Shown here in pieces: positions 12,701 to 22,475 of a DNA stretch of 64,000 nucleotides (position 1 is its first letter; every line of letters starts with the position of its first letter). Source of the stretch: Prunus persica (Eukaryota; Streptophyta; Magnoliopsida; Rosales; Rosaceae). Below the pieces are notes generated by a model that saw only the letters and a list, made by a program, of their open reading frames with translations, was not told where the DNA came from and ran no database searches. The DNA lies in NCBI RefSeq assembly GCF_000346465.2, contig NC_034010.1, positions 22,665,201 through 22,729,200 on the forward strand. The letters are read 5' to 3'. The position numbers and the translations under genes were made by a program.

Positions 12701-13105
12701 ACAACCAGGGTACACTGGTTGATCTCCATCCCCAATCACATTGGCAAACTCATACGGATCCGAACCAAAATCACCAAAATCATTATCATCCATATCAATT
12801 TCTTCAGACACAAAACTGTACCTACTATGGCCATCATCTTCTTCAACATTTCTGCTAGCATTAGTAGTTGCTTCCCAAGGTTCTCCGTGAAATGTCCAAT
12901 TCTTATAGCTTTGGTCAATTCCATTAAAGTATAAGTGATCCCTTATAATTCCAACCCCAAACAACTTCAAATTAACACATTTAACACATGGACAACGGAT
13001 ATGTGTTGTAGTTAGAAGATTTTCTACAGCAAAGTTCAAAAATGCTTCCACCCCAAACTCATATGCCTTCGATCTTCTATCCGAGTGCATCCATGACTTA
13101 TCCAT
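9755..13105 (-). CDS. CACTA transposase TNP2/TNPD type, 3 exons, 1054 aa
   Basis: Exons on the minus strand are 10692-13105, 10485-10590 and 9755-10399, with GT-AG introns; 3165 coding bases without a stop. The start is the ATG at 13105 (MDKSWMHSDRRSKAYEFGVE), the usual start of this family. Order of regions: transposase-associated zinc domain (CPCVKC, residues ~40-50), Cys-rich segment CPNDCILYRKEYEDSTNCPTCG, the Transposase_21 catalytic region with DGFNPHSSLSSRYSCWPVIL and MLTLLISGPKQPGNDIDVYL, then FPAYGNLSGCVVKGYKACPI, DUF4218-like RFYFRW-type segment (VYFRWMYPFERYMKVLKGYV), and C-terminal DUF4216 (FRCDWIDSSGLVVDELGFTL). It should cut the CACTA ends in the nucleus. The two coding introns (101 and 85 bp) lack CGTCG motifs, unlike those of the neighbouring gene. 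A 5-prime UTR intron is inferred at 13121-13923. Confidence 0.94.
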
Positions 13106-13119
13106 CTCCGACACTATAA

Positions 13120-14010
13120 CCTATTATCTATAATAAAGTGAAAATACAGGCAATGACCATCACTATAGCAGATTATACAATGATCTAATCGCAAGTAATA
13201 AACAACAGAGACGACGGGTTTTAATCAAAAACAGACGTATTTGGCATATATAGACGACGGATTTTCAACAGACGTCGTCTATTATACGTAATACAAACGA
13301 CGGTTTATGAAAAAACCGTCGTGTATAAGTAATACAACGACGGTAGTTTAAAAACACCGTCGTGTAATCGTCGTCGTACGCCTTAAAATTCGTCGTGTCT
13401 CAGTTTATTTTCAAGAACACAAAACCCATTAAGAACACAACATATATATGAAACCAAGCAAGAAACCAACATATACATGAAACCAAGCATGAAAACAATA
13501 AATCCATTCCCAATTCAACATAACATAGGGTGATTAAAAGATACGAAAAAATTAAATCCATTCCCAATTCAACATAACAGATAATGTAATCCATGAACCC
13601 ATTAAACAGAAAATCCATGAACCCATACCTATAAGCATTGGTGCACTTTGCACCTTCTCCAGAGCGGAAAATGACAAGATCAAATAAAGGTGTCCTTTTG
13701 CTGGAAATCATTTGGAAGTTGGTGATGTGTCTTTTTGTGTTGATTTCCAGCAAAAGTACACCTTTATTTGATCTTGTCATGAACCCATTAAACAGAAAAT
13801 CCATGAACCCATACCTATAAGCACATTATTAACAGATCGCAAAGCATATACCTAAAACCCTTTAACAAAACAACCTAATATCATTCAATGAATTTACAAG
13901 GGGAAGATAGGGTTTGTACTTACAGGTTGGACGAGCTCACAGATTCGACGAGCCTGGAGAGTGCAACTTTTAATTAGAGCAGAAGTGAGAGAGCGAAATG
14001 TTATGTCGCG
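13120..14010 (-). promoter_or_regulatory. Inferred leader and 5-prime UTR intron of the TNP2 gene
   Basis: Reading the minus strand from about 14000, a pyrimidine-rich stretch CGCTCTCTCACTTCTGCTC leads to CCAACCT followed by a strong donor GTAAGTAC (intron start 13923). The acceptor TAGATAATAG ends at 13121, 15 bases before the ATG, giving an 803-bp leader intron. It contains CGTCGT motifs (about 13200-13400), short direct repeats and a 40-bp foldback. The TNP2 gene may therefore have its own promoter rather than share one transcript with the upstream gene. Transcript evidence is needed. Confidence 0.5.
13592..13823. repeat. 46-bp direct repeats flanking a 40-bp-arm foldback
   Basis: Direct repeats begin CATGAACCCATTAAACAGAA at 13592-13637 and 13778-13823. 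Between them, arm 13671-13710 and arm 13741-13780 are inverted copies matching at 39 of 40 positions with a 30-base loop. The structure lies in the inferred 5-prime UTR intron of the TNP2 gene. Transcribed RNA would fold into a long hairpin. Confidence 0.9.
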
Positions 14011-14280
14011 TGAAATCTGAAATTTTAGGTTTCAGGGATCAAAGTATAAGACTAAGAGCCAAATCTAAAAAAATTTAGGTCGCGCGAAAATTTTTAGAGC
14101 GCGCGCGTTATAAAACGTCGAAAGAAAAACCAAGGCGAAAGTTCTACAAGTACCGACGTAAATTTAATATTCCACGACGGAAACTTCATTTTTCGGATTA
14201 AGAACGTAAGGCCGTTCATTTTTCGGATTAATTTTAAATTTATTTTGAATTTTTTATATAACGACGACTGAAAAACCACG

Positions 14281-15534
14281 TCGGTGTTAAGAAATTAAAG
14301 ACGTTGTAAATTATATAAACCGACTTACATATTAAAATAACGTCGTTTAAAGCGTAAACCATGTCGTATGTTTTACTGTACGACGTAAAATATGTATTCC
14401 ACGACCCAACCACCGTCGTTAAAAATTAATACACTAAACCCATAAAATTAAATTATACAATTTAAAAAATTAAGTTTATAAAAGGTTTTATGGTTTTAAA
14501 GCCTAACATATAACATAGACTACCCAAAAATTATACTTTAAAAATAAACCCCAATAAATAACAACACTAATCTCTAAACCCTAGACTCTAAACCCTAAAC
14601 CATTAAACTAGAAGTGATTTTATGACTCATCAAAACAATTTTGTTTTGGATGGTCATTTTAAATTTTTGTTATTCAAAATGAATTTTTTCAAGGTTTATG
14701 TGGAAGAAAATATATCAATGACTTCATAGGAGTTGACTTTTCAATTTTCTGATTTATTTTATATTTATTTTGAATATTTTGATATAAAAATAATAAAATA
14801 TTCTTACCATACAACAAACCACGTCGGTGTTAAATAAATTGTAGACGTTGTAAATTGTAATAGACTACTAAGTCGTTAAAATGACGTCGTTAAAATGAGA
14901 AACCACGTCGGTGTTAAGAAATTAAAAACGTTGTAAATTATATAAACCGACTTACATATTAAAATGACGTCGTTTAAAGCGTAAACCATGTCGTATGTTT
15001 TACTGTACGACGTAAAATATGTATTCCACGACCCAACCACCGTCGTTAAAAATTAATACACTAAACCCATAAAATTAAATTATACAATTTAAAAAATTAA
15101 GTTTATAAAAGGTTTTATGGTTTTAAAGCCTAACATATAACATAGACTACCCAAAAATTATACTTTAAAAATAAACCCCAATAAATAACAACCCTAATCT
15201 CTAAACCCTAGACTCTAAACCCTAAACCATAAAACTAGAAGTGATTTTATGACTCATCAAAACAATTTTGTTTTGGATGGTCATTTTAAATTTTTGTTAT
15301 TCAAAATGAATTTTTTCAAGGTTTATGTGGAAGAAAATATATCAATGACTTCATAGGAGTTGACTTTTCAATTTTCTGATTTATTTTATATTTATTTTGA
15401 ATATTTTGATATAAAAATAATAAAATATTCTTACCATACAACAAACCACGTCGGTGTTAAATAAATTGTAGACGTTGTAAATTGTAATAGACTACTAAGT
15501 CGTTAAAATGACGTCGTTAAAATGAGAAACCATG
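14281..15534. repeat. 627-bp tandem duplication
   Basis: Bases 14281-14907 are repeated as 14908-15534 with only a few differences (for example AAATTAAAGACG against AAATTAAAAACG, and a single-base change in CCCTAATCTCTAAACCC). The unit starts TCGGTGTTAAGAAATTAAA and contains degenerate plant-telomere-like CCCTAAA words near 14578-14607 and 15205-15234. It carries CGTCG motifs at its ends and no recognisable coding sequence. High identity indicates a recent duplication within the CACTA element. Confidence 0.93.
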
Positions 15535-15885
15535 GCGGCTATTTAACTATACGACGTAAAATATATATTTTACGACTTAACCGCAGTCGTTACATAAACG
15601 TCGTCGATTATACCCTGAACCCTTAAGAAATTGAAGATATTGTAAACCATTAACGACTCAATTGTTCAAAGAACGTCGTCTAACTATTTTTTTACGTCGT
15701 ATTTGTTTAAAACACGCAACAACAAAATACGACGGTTATTGACTTTATTAGGTCGTTGGAAAAGTATTACACGTCGGTTAAGCAATTTGTATGTTTGTTT
15801 TTTTTTTAATTTAAGAAAACCTCAACAAATTTTTACATTACATATTATAGAGAAAATTGGTACATTATACATAAATATCAAGTGT

Positions 15886-18800
15886 TCAATAATTGCCTTG
15901 TTTAATAATTTGGAAAACAAACTCTGCCCATTCATTCCGGACTTCATCAATGGCTTCTTGGGGGTATGAAGCTTCCTGGTTTCCCTTGGCATACTGCATA
16001 AACAATGACTATTAGGGTTTATAAATAAAAAGAAATTCAATCACAGACGACGATATTTTTCATAACCGACGTAGTATATCCATTCAACGACGTTAATTTT
16101 ACACGACCGTCGTTGATAATACAAAAAACGACGTGAAATGTATGAAGGTAATTTCTTCTTACCTTATTCTCAAACCCCAAGGAAGGATCCATGATGATGT
16201 CCCTCATGAAGCGCATTACATAATACCCGCATTCGACATTGCTGGGTTGCTTTGGTGTGCCTGAGAGAGTTTTCCAAATTACATTTTTACGTCCTGCTCG
16301 GGCTATGTGGGTATTATATATTTTTAAAGCACTGTTCACGATGTTTTTGGCCTCTTCATCGACCACACGATTTCCTGGCAGAGGATCCAGAAAATAGACG
16401 GTTTCTCTCTTTGCTCTTACAATCAGCAAAATCCAATGACGGCTGCACAAAATTAATATAAAAACGACGGTTATTTACAAAAACGACGTATTATAGTATT
16501 TCACACGACGAAGTAAAGTAGCTAACGACGACATTATATATTTATCACGACGATAAATAAATACCGACGTGGTTAGTAGTTTCAAACGACTAAATAAAAT
16601 AAAACACCGACGTGGTTAGTTTATAAGCTGTCATTTATTGAAAATCATAAAAACAAAATCCTAAGGAGACTAACCCTGGATTGTAAGGCATCATGAAAAT
16701 CTGTTCACCGTCTGTCTTCTGAAGTCGAGCTGCTACGAGTCGTGATCTTTCAGTTATTGTGCCAGAGTTGGCACTAACTGTAGCAGGGTCGATAAAGCCA
16801 ACCATACTGCACATATTGGCTTTTTTCAAAACATCGTGTAAGTACCTAAACAAATAAAATAATATAAACAAGTCAGCACACAAAACACGACGGTTATGTA
16901 TAAAAAAACGACGTATTATAATATTTCACACGACGTACTGAAATAGATGAGGACGTTATAATATATTTATCACGACGGTTGTTAGTTAAGACGACGTGGT
17001 TAGTTAGTTAAGACGACGCAATATATAAACCAACGAGTTATTATTTTAGAAGTACAAACCTCATATATACAGCCAATACAGTAGCTCCAATTTCTTCCAT
17101 GCCTGCAAATTGTGTAATATCTTCAGGCAGGAGGAAGGTATCGCGCTCACCACCAAACACCTCCTTATCAATTGTAAATTGGACTGTCTTATCCTCAGGC
17201 AGGAGTGTCGTTTCCACAAAACGACAAAGGGTTTTTAAAGAAGATGGCGCCTCCATTTTTGAATAAGCACCAACTTCAATAACCTGTTTAAAGAAATAAA
17301 AAAAATGACGTGGTAATTCAATAAAGACGACGGTTTAAGTAATAAAACGTCGTCTTAAAAGTATTTAAACGACGGTGAAAAAACTGTCGTGGTAATTCAA
17401 TAAAGACGACGGTTTTATGAATAAAGCGTCGTCTGAAACCATTTAAACGACGGTGCAAAAACCGTCGTTTAAATATTTTATTACGTCTTAAAAAAATTCC
17501 GCCGTCTAAGTTTTAAACAAACGACGGATTAAATAAAAATATCGACGTCTGAAATTTTGAAAAACAAATAAAAAAGGCAAAGTTATGTGAACATACCTTG
17601 TCGTCATGCTTTTCTTCATCTTCTTTCTCCTTTTCTTCTTCCTTCTCTTCATCTCTTTTTTCTTCTTCCTTCTCTTCATCTGGCTGATGTTTCCCCATTT
17701 TGGCAGTATCATCCTCCAAATGTAGGGATCTCACATCACCTCCAGAGCAGCTAGCTTTGTCAGACATTGGATTTTTGGGGCTTTGGCTAATTCTTGGTTT
17801 AAGCATGCTTGGATCAAAATTGGGAATTAATTGGGAAAGCTGACTCAGGAAATGCTCCCTCTCAGCCTCTACCAATTGTTTTGTCCTAGCCTCCATCCTT
17901 AAGGCCTCTTCCCTTGCCTTAGCCTCCATCTTTTTAGTCTCTTCTTGAAGGAGAACTCTTAAACTGTCCTTCAAACGGTCGTCAAAGCTCACCCTCTGTG
18001 GTTTGGGCAAATTGAAATATTGCCTTGGGGAAACACCAGCACCAACTCCCCTCAGTCTGCCTGGATGCTCGGGGCCCAAAGCCATGGTCAGCACATCATT
18101 GCTGCCATCTACTCTGACTTTGCCTTCCGAGACTTGTTTCTGCAATTCATCCTAAAAAAAGATAAACAAAAAAACACACGACGGTTATTTATGTACAAAC
18201 GACGTATTATATAATTTCACACGACGCAATAACGTATAAACCGACGTTATTATAACTTATCACGACGGTAGTTATACCGACGTGGTTATTTATTTAAAAC
18301 GACGAAATGAATAAACAACCGACGTCTTATGCTATAATTAAAGATAACAGAGTAGTGATTCCTATTTAGACCGTTAACGACGTTTTTAAAAAATTTTCGA
18401 CGTGGTAATATCATTCACACGACGCGAAAATGAACCACCGACGTCTTATGCTGTAATTACAGAAAACATAGTAGTGATTCCTATTTAGACCTTTAACGAC
18501 GTTTTTAAAAACTTTTCGACGTGGTAATATCATTCACACGACGAAAAATATAACATACGACGTAATAAGAATAATTCACAGTTTAATAAAAATTTAAAAC
18601 AGAGTGATAGTAGGCTTACAATTAATTTTGCTTTCTCTGCCACCTTTGGATCAGGGATGTTACCATGTTTGTCCTGTCTAGCTCTCTTCCATAAGGTAGA
18701 TCGATCAATTTCTACCCCAGGCATGGTTTCCTCCAATTGATCCTCCAATCCAGCATATCCTTTTCGAGACAATCGATGATTGTACTCGAGTTTCTCCCTA

Positions 18801-19429
18801 ATCTGTGCATGTTGAGAATGCACAGACTCAAAATCTTTGGATAGCCTTGAAGCTACAAAGGCATCCCATTGTGCTTTCTCTATGAATTTATATGTTTCAG
18901 GGGGTTGGCTTAATTTCTCCCTGTCATTGGTGTATGGAAGGATATAATGCCTCGTTAGTGTAGACTTGAAATCCTTCCATTTCTTGGAAGCAGAAGCTAA
19001 AACAGAGGTCTTGCCCCCTTGGCCTACGACAAAAGCCATGTCAACTGCTTCCCAAATCTGCTCCTTTATATCCTTGGGGATTTGGGACCATTTCTTGTCC
19101 ACAAGTGGGATCCTGGAGCGTGCCAACACACCAATATACGACTGCATCTCAATATGTGCTTGGCCAACACCTTTCCCCCTTTTATTGTACTCAACAATTG
19201 GCCTCAGTTTCTGAAGCTTTCTCTTCACAACACGAGGCATTGTGCTCATACCTCGACCAGTCTTTGAATCATCTGAGATTGTTGTCTGGCTGGTTTGTTC
19301 TGTCTCAGCAGATGATGAAGCAAACTTCATCTTCTTCGAAGACTTCATCTCCTTCGAAGACTTATCTTGAGGAGCTACCATTCCAAGCTTCTTGGAGCCA
19401 GAATCCTTAGTTTGTTGTTGAGAAACCAT
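15886..19429 (-). CDS. TNPA-like (Transposase_24) and Ulp1 protease fusion of the CACTA element, 6 exons, 715 aa
   Basis: Exons on the minus strand are 18620-19429, 17597-18151, 17060-17283, 16675-16845, 16163-16442 and 15886-15993; all introns are GT-AG and the 2148 coding bases are open. The start is MVSQQQTKDS. Residues ~60-270 match the plant Ptta/En/Spm Transposase_24 region (KWSQIPKDIKEQIWEAVDMA, FVASRLSKDFE, YAGLEDQLEE, WKRARQDKHGNIPDPKVAEK). A coiled coil rich in EE/KK follows (RVLLQEETKKMEAKAREEAL, then an acidic Glu/Lys block). The C-terminal ~220 residues are a C48/Ulp1 fold with catalytic His in RHWILLIV, Asp in FLDPLPG and Cys in QPSNVECGYYVMRFMRD. The N-terminal part probably binds the subterminal motifs; the protease part may process SUMO or the element's own proteins (inference). 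Every coding intron is packed with CGTCG motifs. Confidence 0.92.
15994..18619. repeat. CGTCG-core motif arrays filling introns 1-5 of the TNPA-Ulp1 gene
   Basis: Introns 15994-16162, 16443-16674, 16846-17059, 17284-17596 and 18152-18619 all hold motif clusters while the exons between them hold almost none. Three introns (16443, 16846 and 18152) share the same order on the plus strand: ACGACGGTTAT, then AACGACGTATTATA, then TTTCACACGACG, then TTATCACGACG, then GACGTGGTTA. Intron 17284-17596 has a 79-bp period duplicated twice (GGTAATTCAATAAAGACGAC at 17312 and 17391). Intron 18152-18619 ends with a 119-bp unit repeated twice (18317-18435, 18436-18554). Confidence 0.9.
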
Positions 19430-20185
19430 TTTAACAGACAAAACTGCAAGTGAAAATATTTCAGGAAAACATTAAGAACACAAACGACGGTATTAAAAAA
19501 ATACGACGTATGATATGATTTTAGACGACGCAATGAAATAATCTCAGACGTAATAAATGTTTAAAACCATTATTTATATAACGTCGTGGTATATATGTTC
19601 ACACGACGTCAATAGTAATACACCGTCGTGGTAAACTATTATTTATATTTTATCGTCTATATTAGATACCAACCCTAGTTTCTTTTTCTTTATATTTTAT
19701 CAAATAAGGGAAAAACAAAAACCATTGTTCAGCGAAATCAAACCTGCAATTAAACAAGCATATAAAAAAAGACTATTATTTTAAAAACAACTTTGTCAAT
19801 TTTCAGACGACGCTAGAACAACTGACGAACCGTCGTGGTCTACCGTCGTCTTATTTAGTTGATGTAGTTGTCTTCAAAGTTGGAAACTTTCTCTCTTTGT
19901 CTGTATATTTTATCAAACTTGGAAAGAAGTAAAATGATTTTGGCCAGAAAAAAGGTAAAAAGATTTTTCAAACAAAAAACGTATGAGCATGCAAAATAGT
20001 GAAAATGAAAGCTTACCTTTTGCGTGCAATGAAAGCAAGAGGAAGATGATCGATGTTTAAGTTCAGAGACGACGAAGAGACGACGAAGAAGACGAGAGGA
20101 AGACGATGAGAAACTCTGACAAGGAAAAAAGACGAAAAGGTTTCTCTGGGAGATTGAAATTTTTAATCGGGTTTGGAAACAGTGC
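19430..20185 (-). promoter_or_regulatory. Inferred leader and 5-prime UTR intron of the TNPA-Ulp1 gene
   Basis: On the minus strand a CT-rich, TCGTCT-containing leader (about 20170-20017) ends in AAAAG with donor GTAAGCTTTC (intron start 20016). The acceptor TTTTCACTTGCAG ends at 19444, 14 bases before the ATG, giving a 573-bp leader intron that again carries CGTCG motifs. Transcription would start near 20.2 kb and run leftward. This is read from splice signals only. Confidence 0.5.
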
Positions 20186-20336
20186 ATGTGTAAGTCGAAA
20201 AGTTGCTTACATATAAAACCATTTCAAAAAAATAATACGGCGGTTACATTTAACTACGTCGTTTTTAACTAAAACGACGCAATATTTTTCATTCGACGTG
20301 GAATCATTTCATTTAACGTCGTTAGGTTTAATATAA

Positions 20337-21715
20337 CCGACGTGGATTTTAATTTTTAAATTATGAATAGAATTTTTTTTCCCGTGACCTTTCAGTTTAT
20401 TTTTCAATTACAGTGCGTTATAAATAGAGTTTTTTTTCCGGAGGAAATTTAAAACGAAGGAAATTAATATTCTGCAATATGTAAAGTTTCTTTTTTGGAT
20501 GACAGATTTAAATAAAATAAGAATATAAAAACAACAAATGTGTAAGTCAAGTAGACGAAAAGTTGCTTACATATAAAACCATTTCAAAAAAATAATATGG
20601 CGGTTACATATAACTACGACGTATAAATTACAAAATACGACGGTACATTTAACTTCGGACGTGGTAAATAAATACGACAGTAGTTTGTAGGTACCGTCGT
20701 AGTAAACTCAAAAATTAAAGTACATAAGTAATAACTCGCGTCATGGTATATTATTTAACACGTCGTTTTTATTAATTTACCGACTTGGATTTCTGTAATA
20801 TACGTCGATCATACCGACGTTGATTTTACAATTTAAACGGCGGTTTGTTTGTAAGGACCGCCGTTGGTTTTAAAAATTTATTCTATAAATTTGTCGCTTT
20901 CATTCATTTTCGGTTTACATTTAAGGTTCCAAGTTCTTCCTCTCTCAGTCTCTCATGTCTCAAAGATAATAATTTGGATGTTTTCTCAAAGAGAAATTGA
21001 GCTTACTCGCATCAAATATATGTCCACAAGAAGAAGCTTGTCAACTAGCCTTCTCACTTCCTTGATCAAGCCTGATAGGACACTTAGTGCTTCTGAATAC
21101 TCCTTGCTTTCCATCAAAAGAGATGCAAGCCTGGCCTCCACTCGCTGTCGAAGGAAAGTTCGCTTCTCAGGGAAATCTGAAGATCAGATGTGCCTGATCC
21201 TCTGCTTGATTTTCTTGCCTAAGAAGATCCGTCGGATTTATTGTGATAGCCTCTTCCTTTATCCGTAGAGCTTCAGAAGAAGAAGATGGGTTTCAAGAAT
21301 GCGATAAAGAATAGAAATGGCTTCAGATGGCCTCTAAAGCATGAGCAATTGAATCAGTAGTTTCTGGGAGATATGATGAAGACATTGTCAATGCTTTGAA
21401 CTACACAAGTCCTGCAGAAAGATATGTTAAAGAAACTGAAACAACGGCGGTTTTCTGTTCTACCGTCGTCTTTTCTCGTCGTCTATATTAAGTTACGATG
21501 GCGGTAGATTTATAATTACCGACGTAGATTATTTTGTTAAACGTCGTTAAGTGTACTACAACCGACGTGGATTTTAATTTTAAATTATAAATGGAGTTTT
21601 TTTTCCCGTATTCTTTCAGTTTTAGTTTTCAATTCCAAAGCGTGATAAATAGATTTTTCTTTCCCGAGGAAATTTAAAATGAGGGAAATTAATGTTCTAG
21701 AATTTGTAAACTAAC
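20337..21715. repeat. Dispersed duplications in the right CACTA arm
   Basis: A block of about 150 bp starting ACCGACGTGGATTTTAATTT occurs at 20337-20490 and again, diverged, at about 21562-21712. A second block, AAGTTGCTTACATATAAAAC with the following CATTTCAAAAAAATAAT, occurs near 20200 and near 20560. Both lie between CGTCG motifs, showing that this arm grew by segmental duplication. Confidence 0.8.
20970..21385 (-). pseudogene. RPN6: Captured fragment of 26S proteasome subunit RPN6 (PSMD11)
   Basis: From an ATG at 21385 the minus strand reads SSSYLPETTDSIAHALEA, then a stop; nearby frames give SEALRIKEEAIT and DLLRQENQAED. After an internal deletion it reads EKRTFLRQRVEARLASLLME and KEYSEALSVLSGLIKEVRRL, then DKLLLVDI, and a last frame-shifted FSLR. 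These are N-terminal segments (roughly the first 170 residues) of the plant proteasome lid subunit RPN6, in the right order, with deletions, stops and frameshifts. The fragment lies inside the CACTA element with repeat arrays on both sides, so it is a captured host piece. It starts close to the natural ATG and includes some upstream leader (to about 21440). No product expected. Confidence 0.88.
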
Positions 21716-22465
21716 ACGACGCAATATTTGCAAATCTGTGTCATCTGTTAAGATTATGATGTGGAACAGAGTTCCATCTGGTAAGATTTCGTAACCCTTG
21801 GGATCTCAGACAAAACTGATTATGTCGGCGGTGTTCTATATAAACCGTCGTGGTTATTTCAATTCTTGTCATTAAGTAGATCTACCGACGTAGGATAAGA
21901 AAATCAAAGAAAAAAATTGTTAACAAAAATTCTTATTAAGACGACCGTTAAAATTAAAGGTACGACGTATAAAATGAATAAATACGACGATAAATTTTAT
22001 TGTACGATTTAAAGATAACGTAGTAGAACTATACGAGAATGACGTCGATATATTTATATTTTCCGTCGTTGTAAATTAATTTAATACGGCGATATTTTGT
22101 ATTTTAAAGCCGTGGATTTGTTTGTAATTATACGGCGTCTTATACGAAAACCTCGTCGTGTTATTTTATGAGTAAAAACGGCAGTTTTTATTGAAATCGT
22201 CGTCTTTACTTTCTACGTCGGTCGATTCATAACTTCTGCCGTTCTTTGTTGGCATTGATTTTACACTGAGGAAATCTGTTTCAAATAGACGTCGGTTGTT
22301 TAATTATGTACGTCGTTGTTTTTGAACAGCCATTTGAAACTCCATTTTTTAGTTGTCTAAGGTTGTATTACACGACGGTGTTTTTAGAACCGTCGTCTTT
22401 TTATAAACCACGACGGTTTTCACTTAGACCGTCGTTGTTTTCTGGTCGTCTTTTTCACTTTTTGT
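21440..22465. repeat. Right subterminal array of CGTCG-core motifs
   Basis: Dense ACGACG/CGTCGT/ACGGCG words in both orientations run from the edge of the RPN6 fragment to the right terminal repeat. They end with ACGACGGTGTTTTTAGAACC and GTCGTC pairs immediately inside the terminus, mirroring the left end. Confidence 0.88.
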
Positions 22466-22475
22466 AGTAGTGAAG

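Larger units (their letters stand above)
8394..22472 (-). mobile_element. CACTA (En/Spm) transposon, 14.1 kb, apparently complete
   Basis: The left end begins CACTACTACAAAAAAGC (8394) and the right end finishes CACTTTTTGTAGTAGTG (22472), i.e. inverted CACTACTACAAAAA termini. The flanks are AAG at 8391-8393 and AAG at 22473-22475, a perfect 3-bp target duplication as expected for CACTA. Both internal genes lie on the minus strand and read open across all inferred exons: a TNP2-type transposase (9755-13105) and a TNPA-like/Ulp1 fusion (15886-19429). Short motifs with an ACGACG/CGTCGT core, often paired head to head, fill both arms and the internal non-coding DNA. The intact genes and perfect duplication point to a young, potentially autonomous copy (inference). 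Confidence 0.96.

Noticed and set aside
20864..21268. 134-codon plus-strand frame in the right CACTA arm
   Set aside because: It is the antisense shadow of the RPN6 fragment read on the minus strand.
8394..22472. Repeated short motifs considered as a CRISPR-like array
   Set aside because: Spacing and motif vary, spacers are not unique, and the context is a eukaryotic CACTA element.
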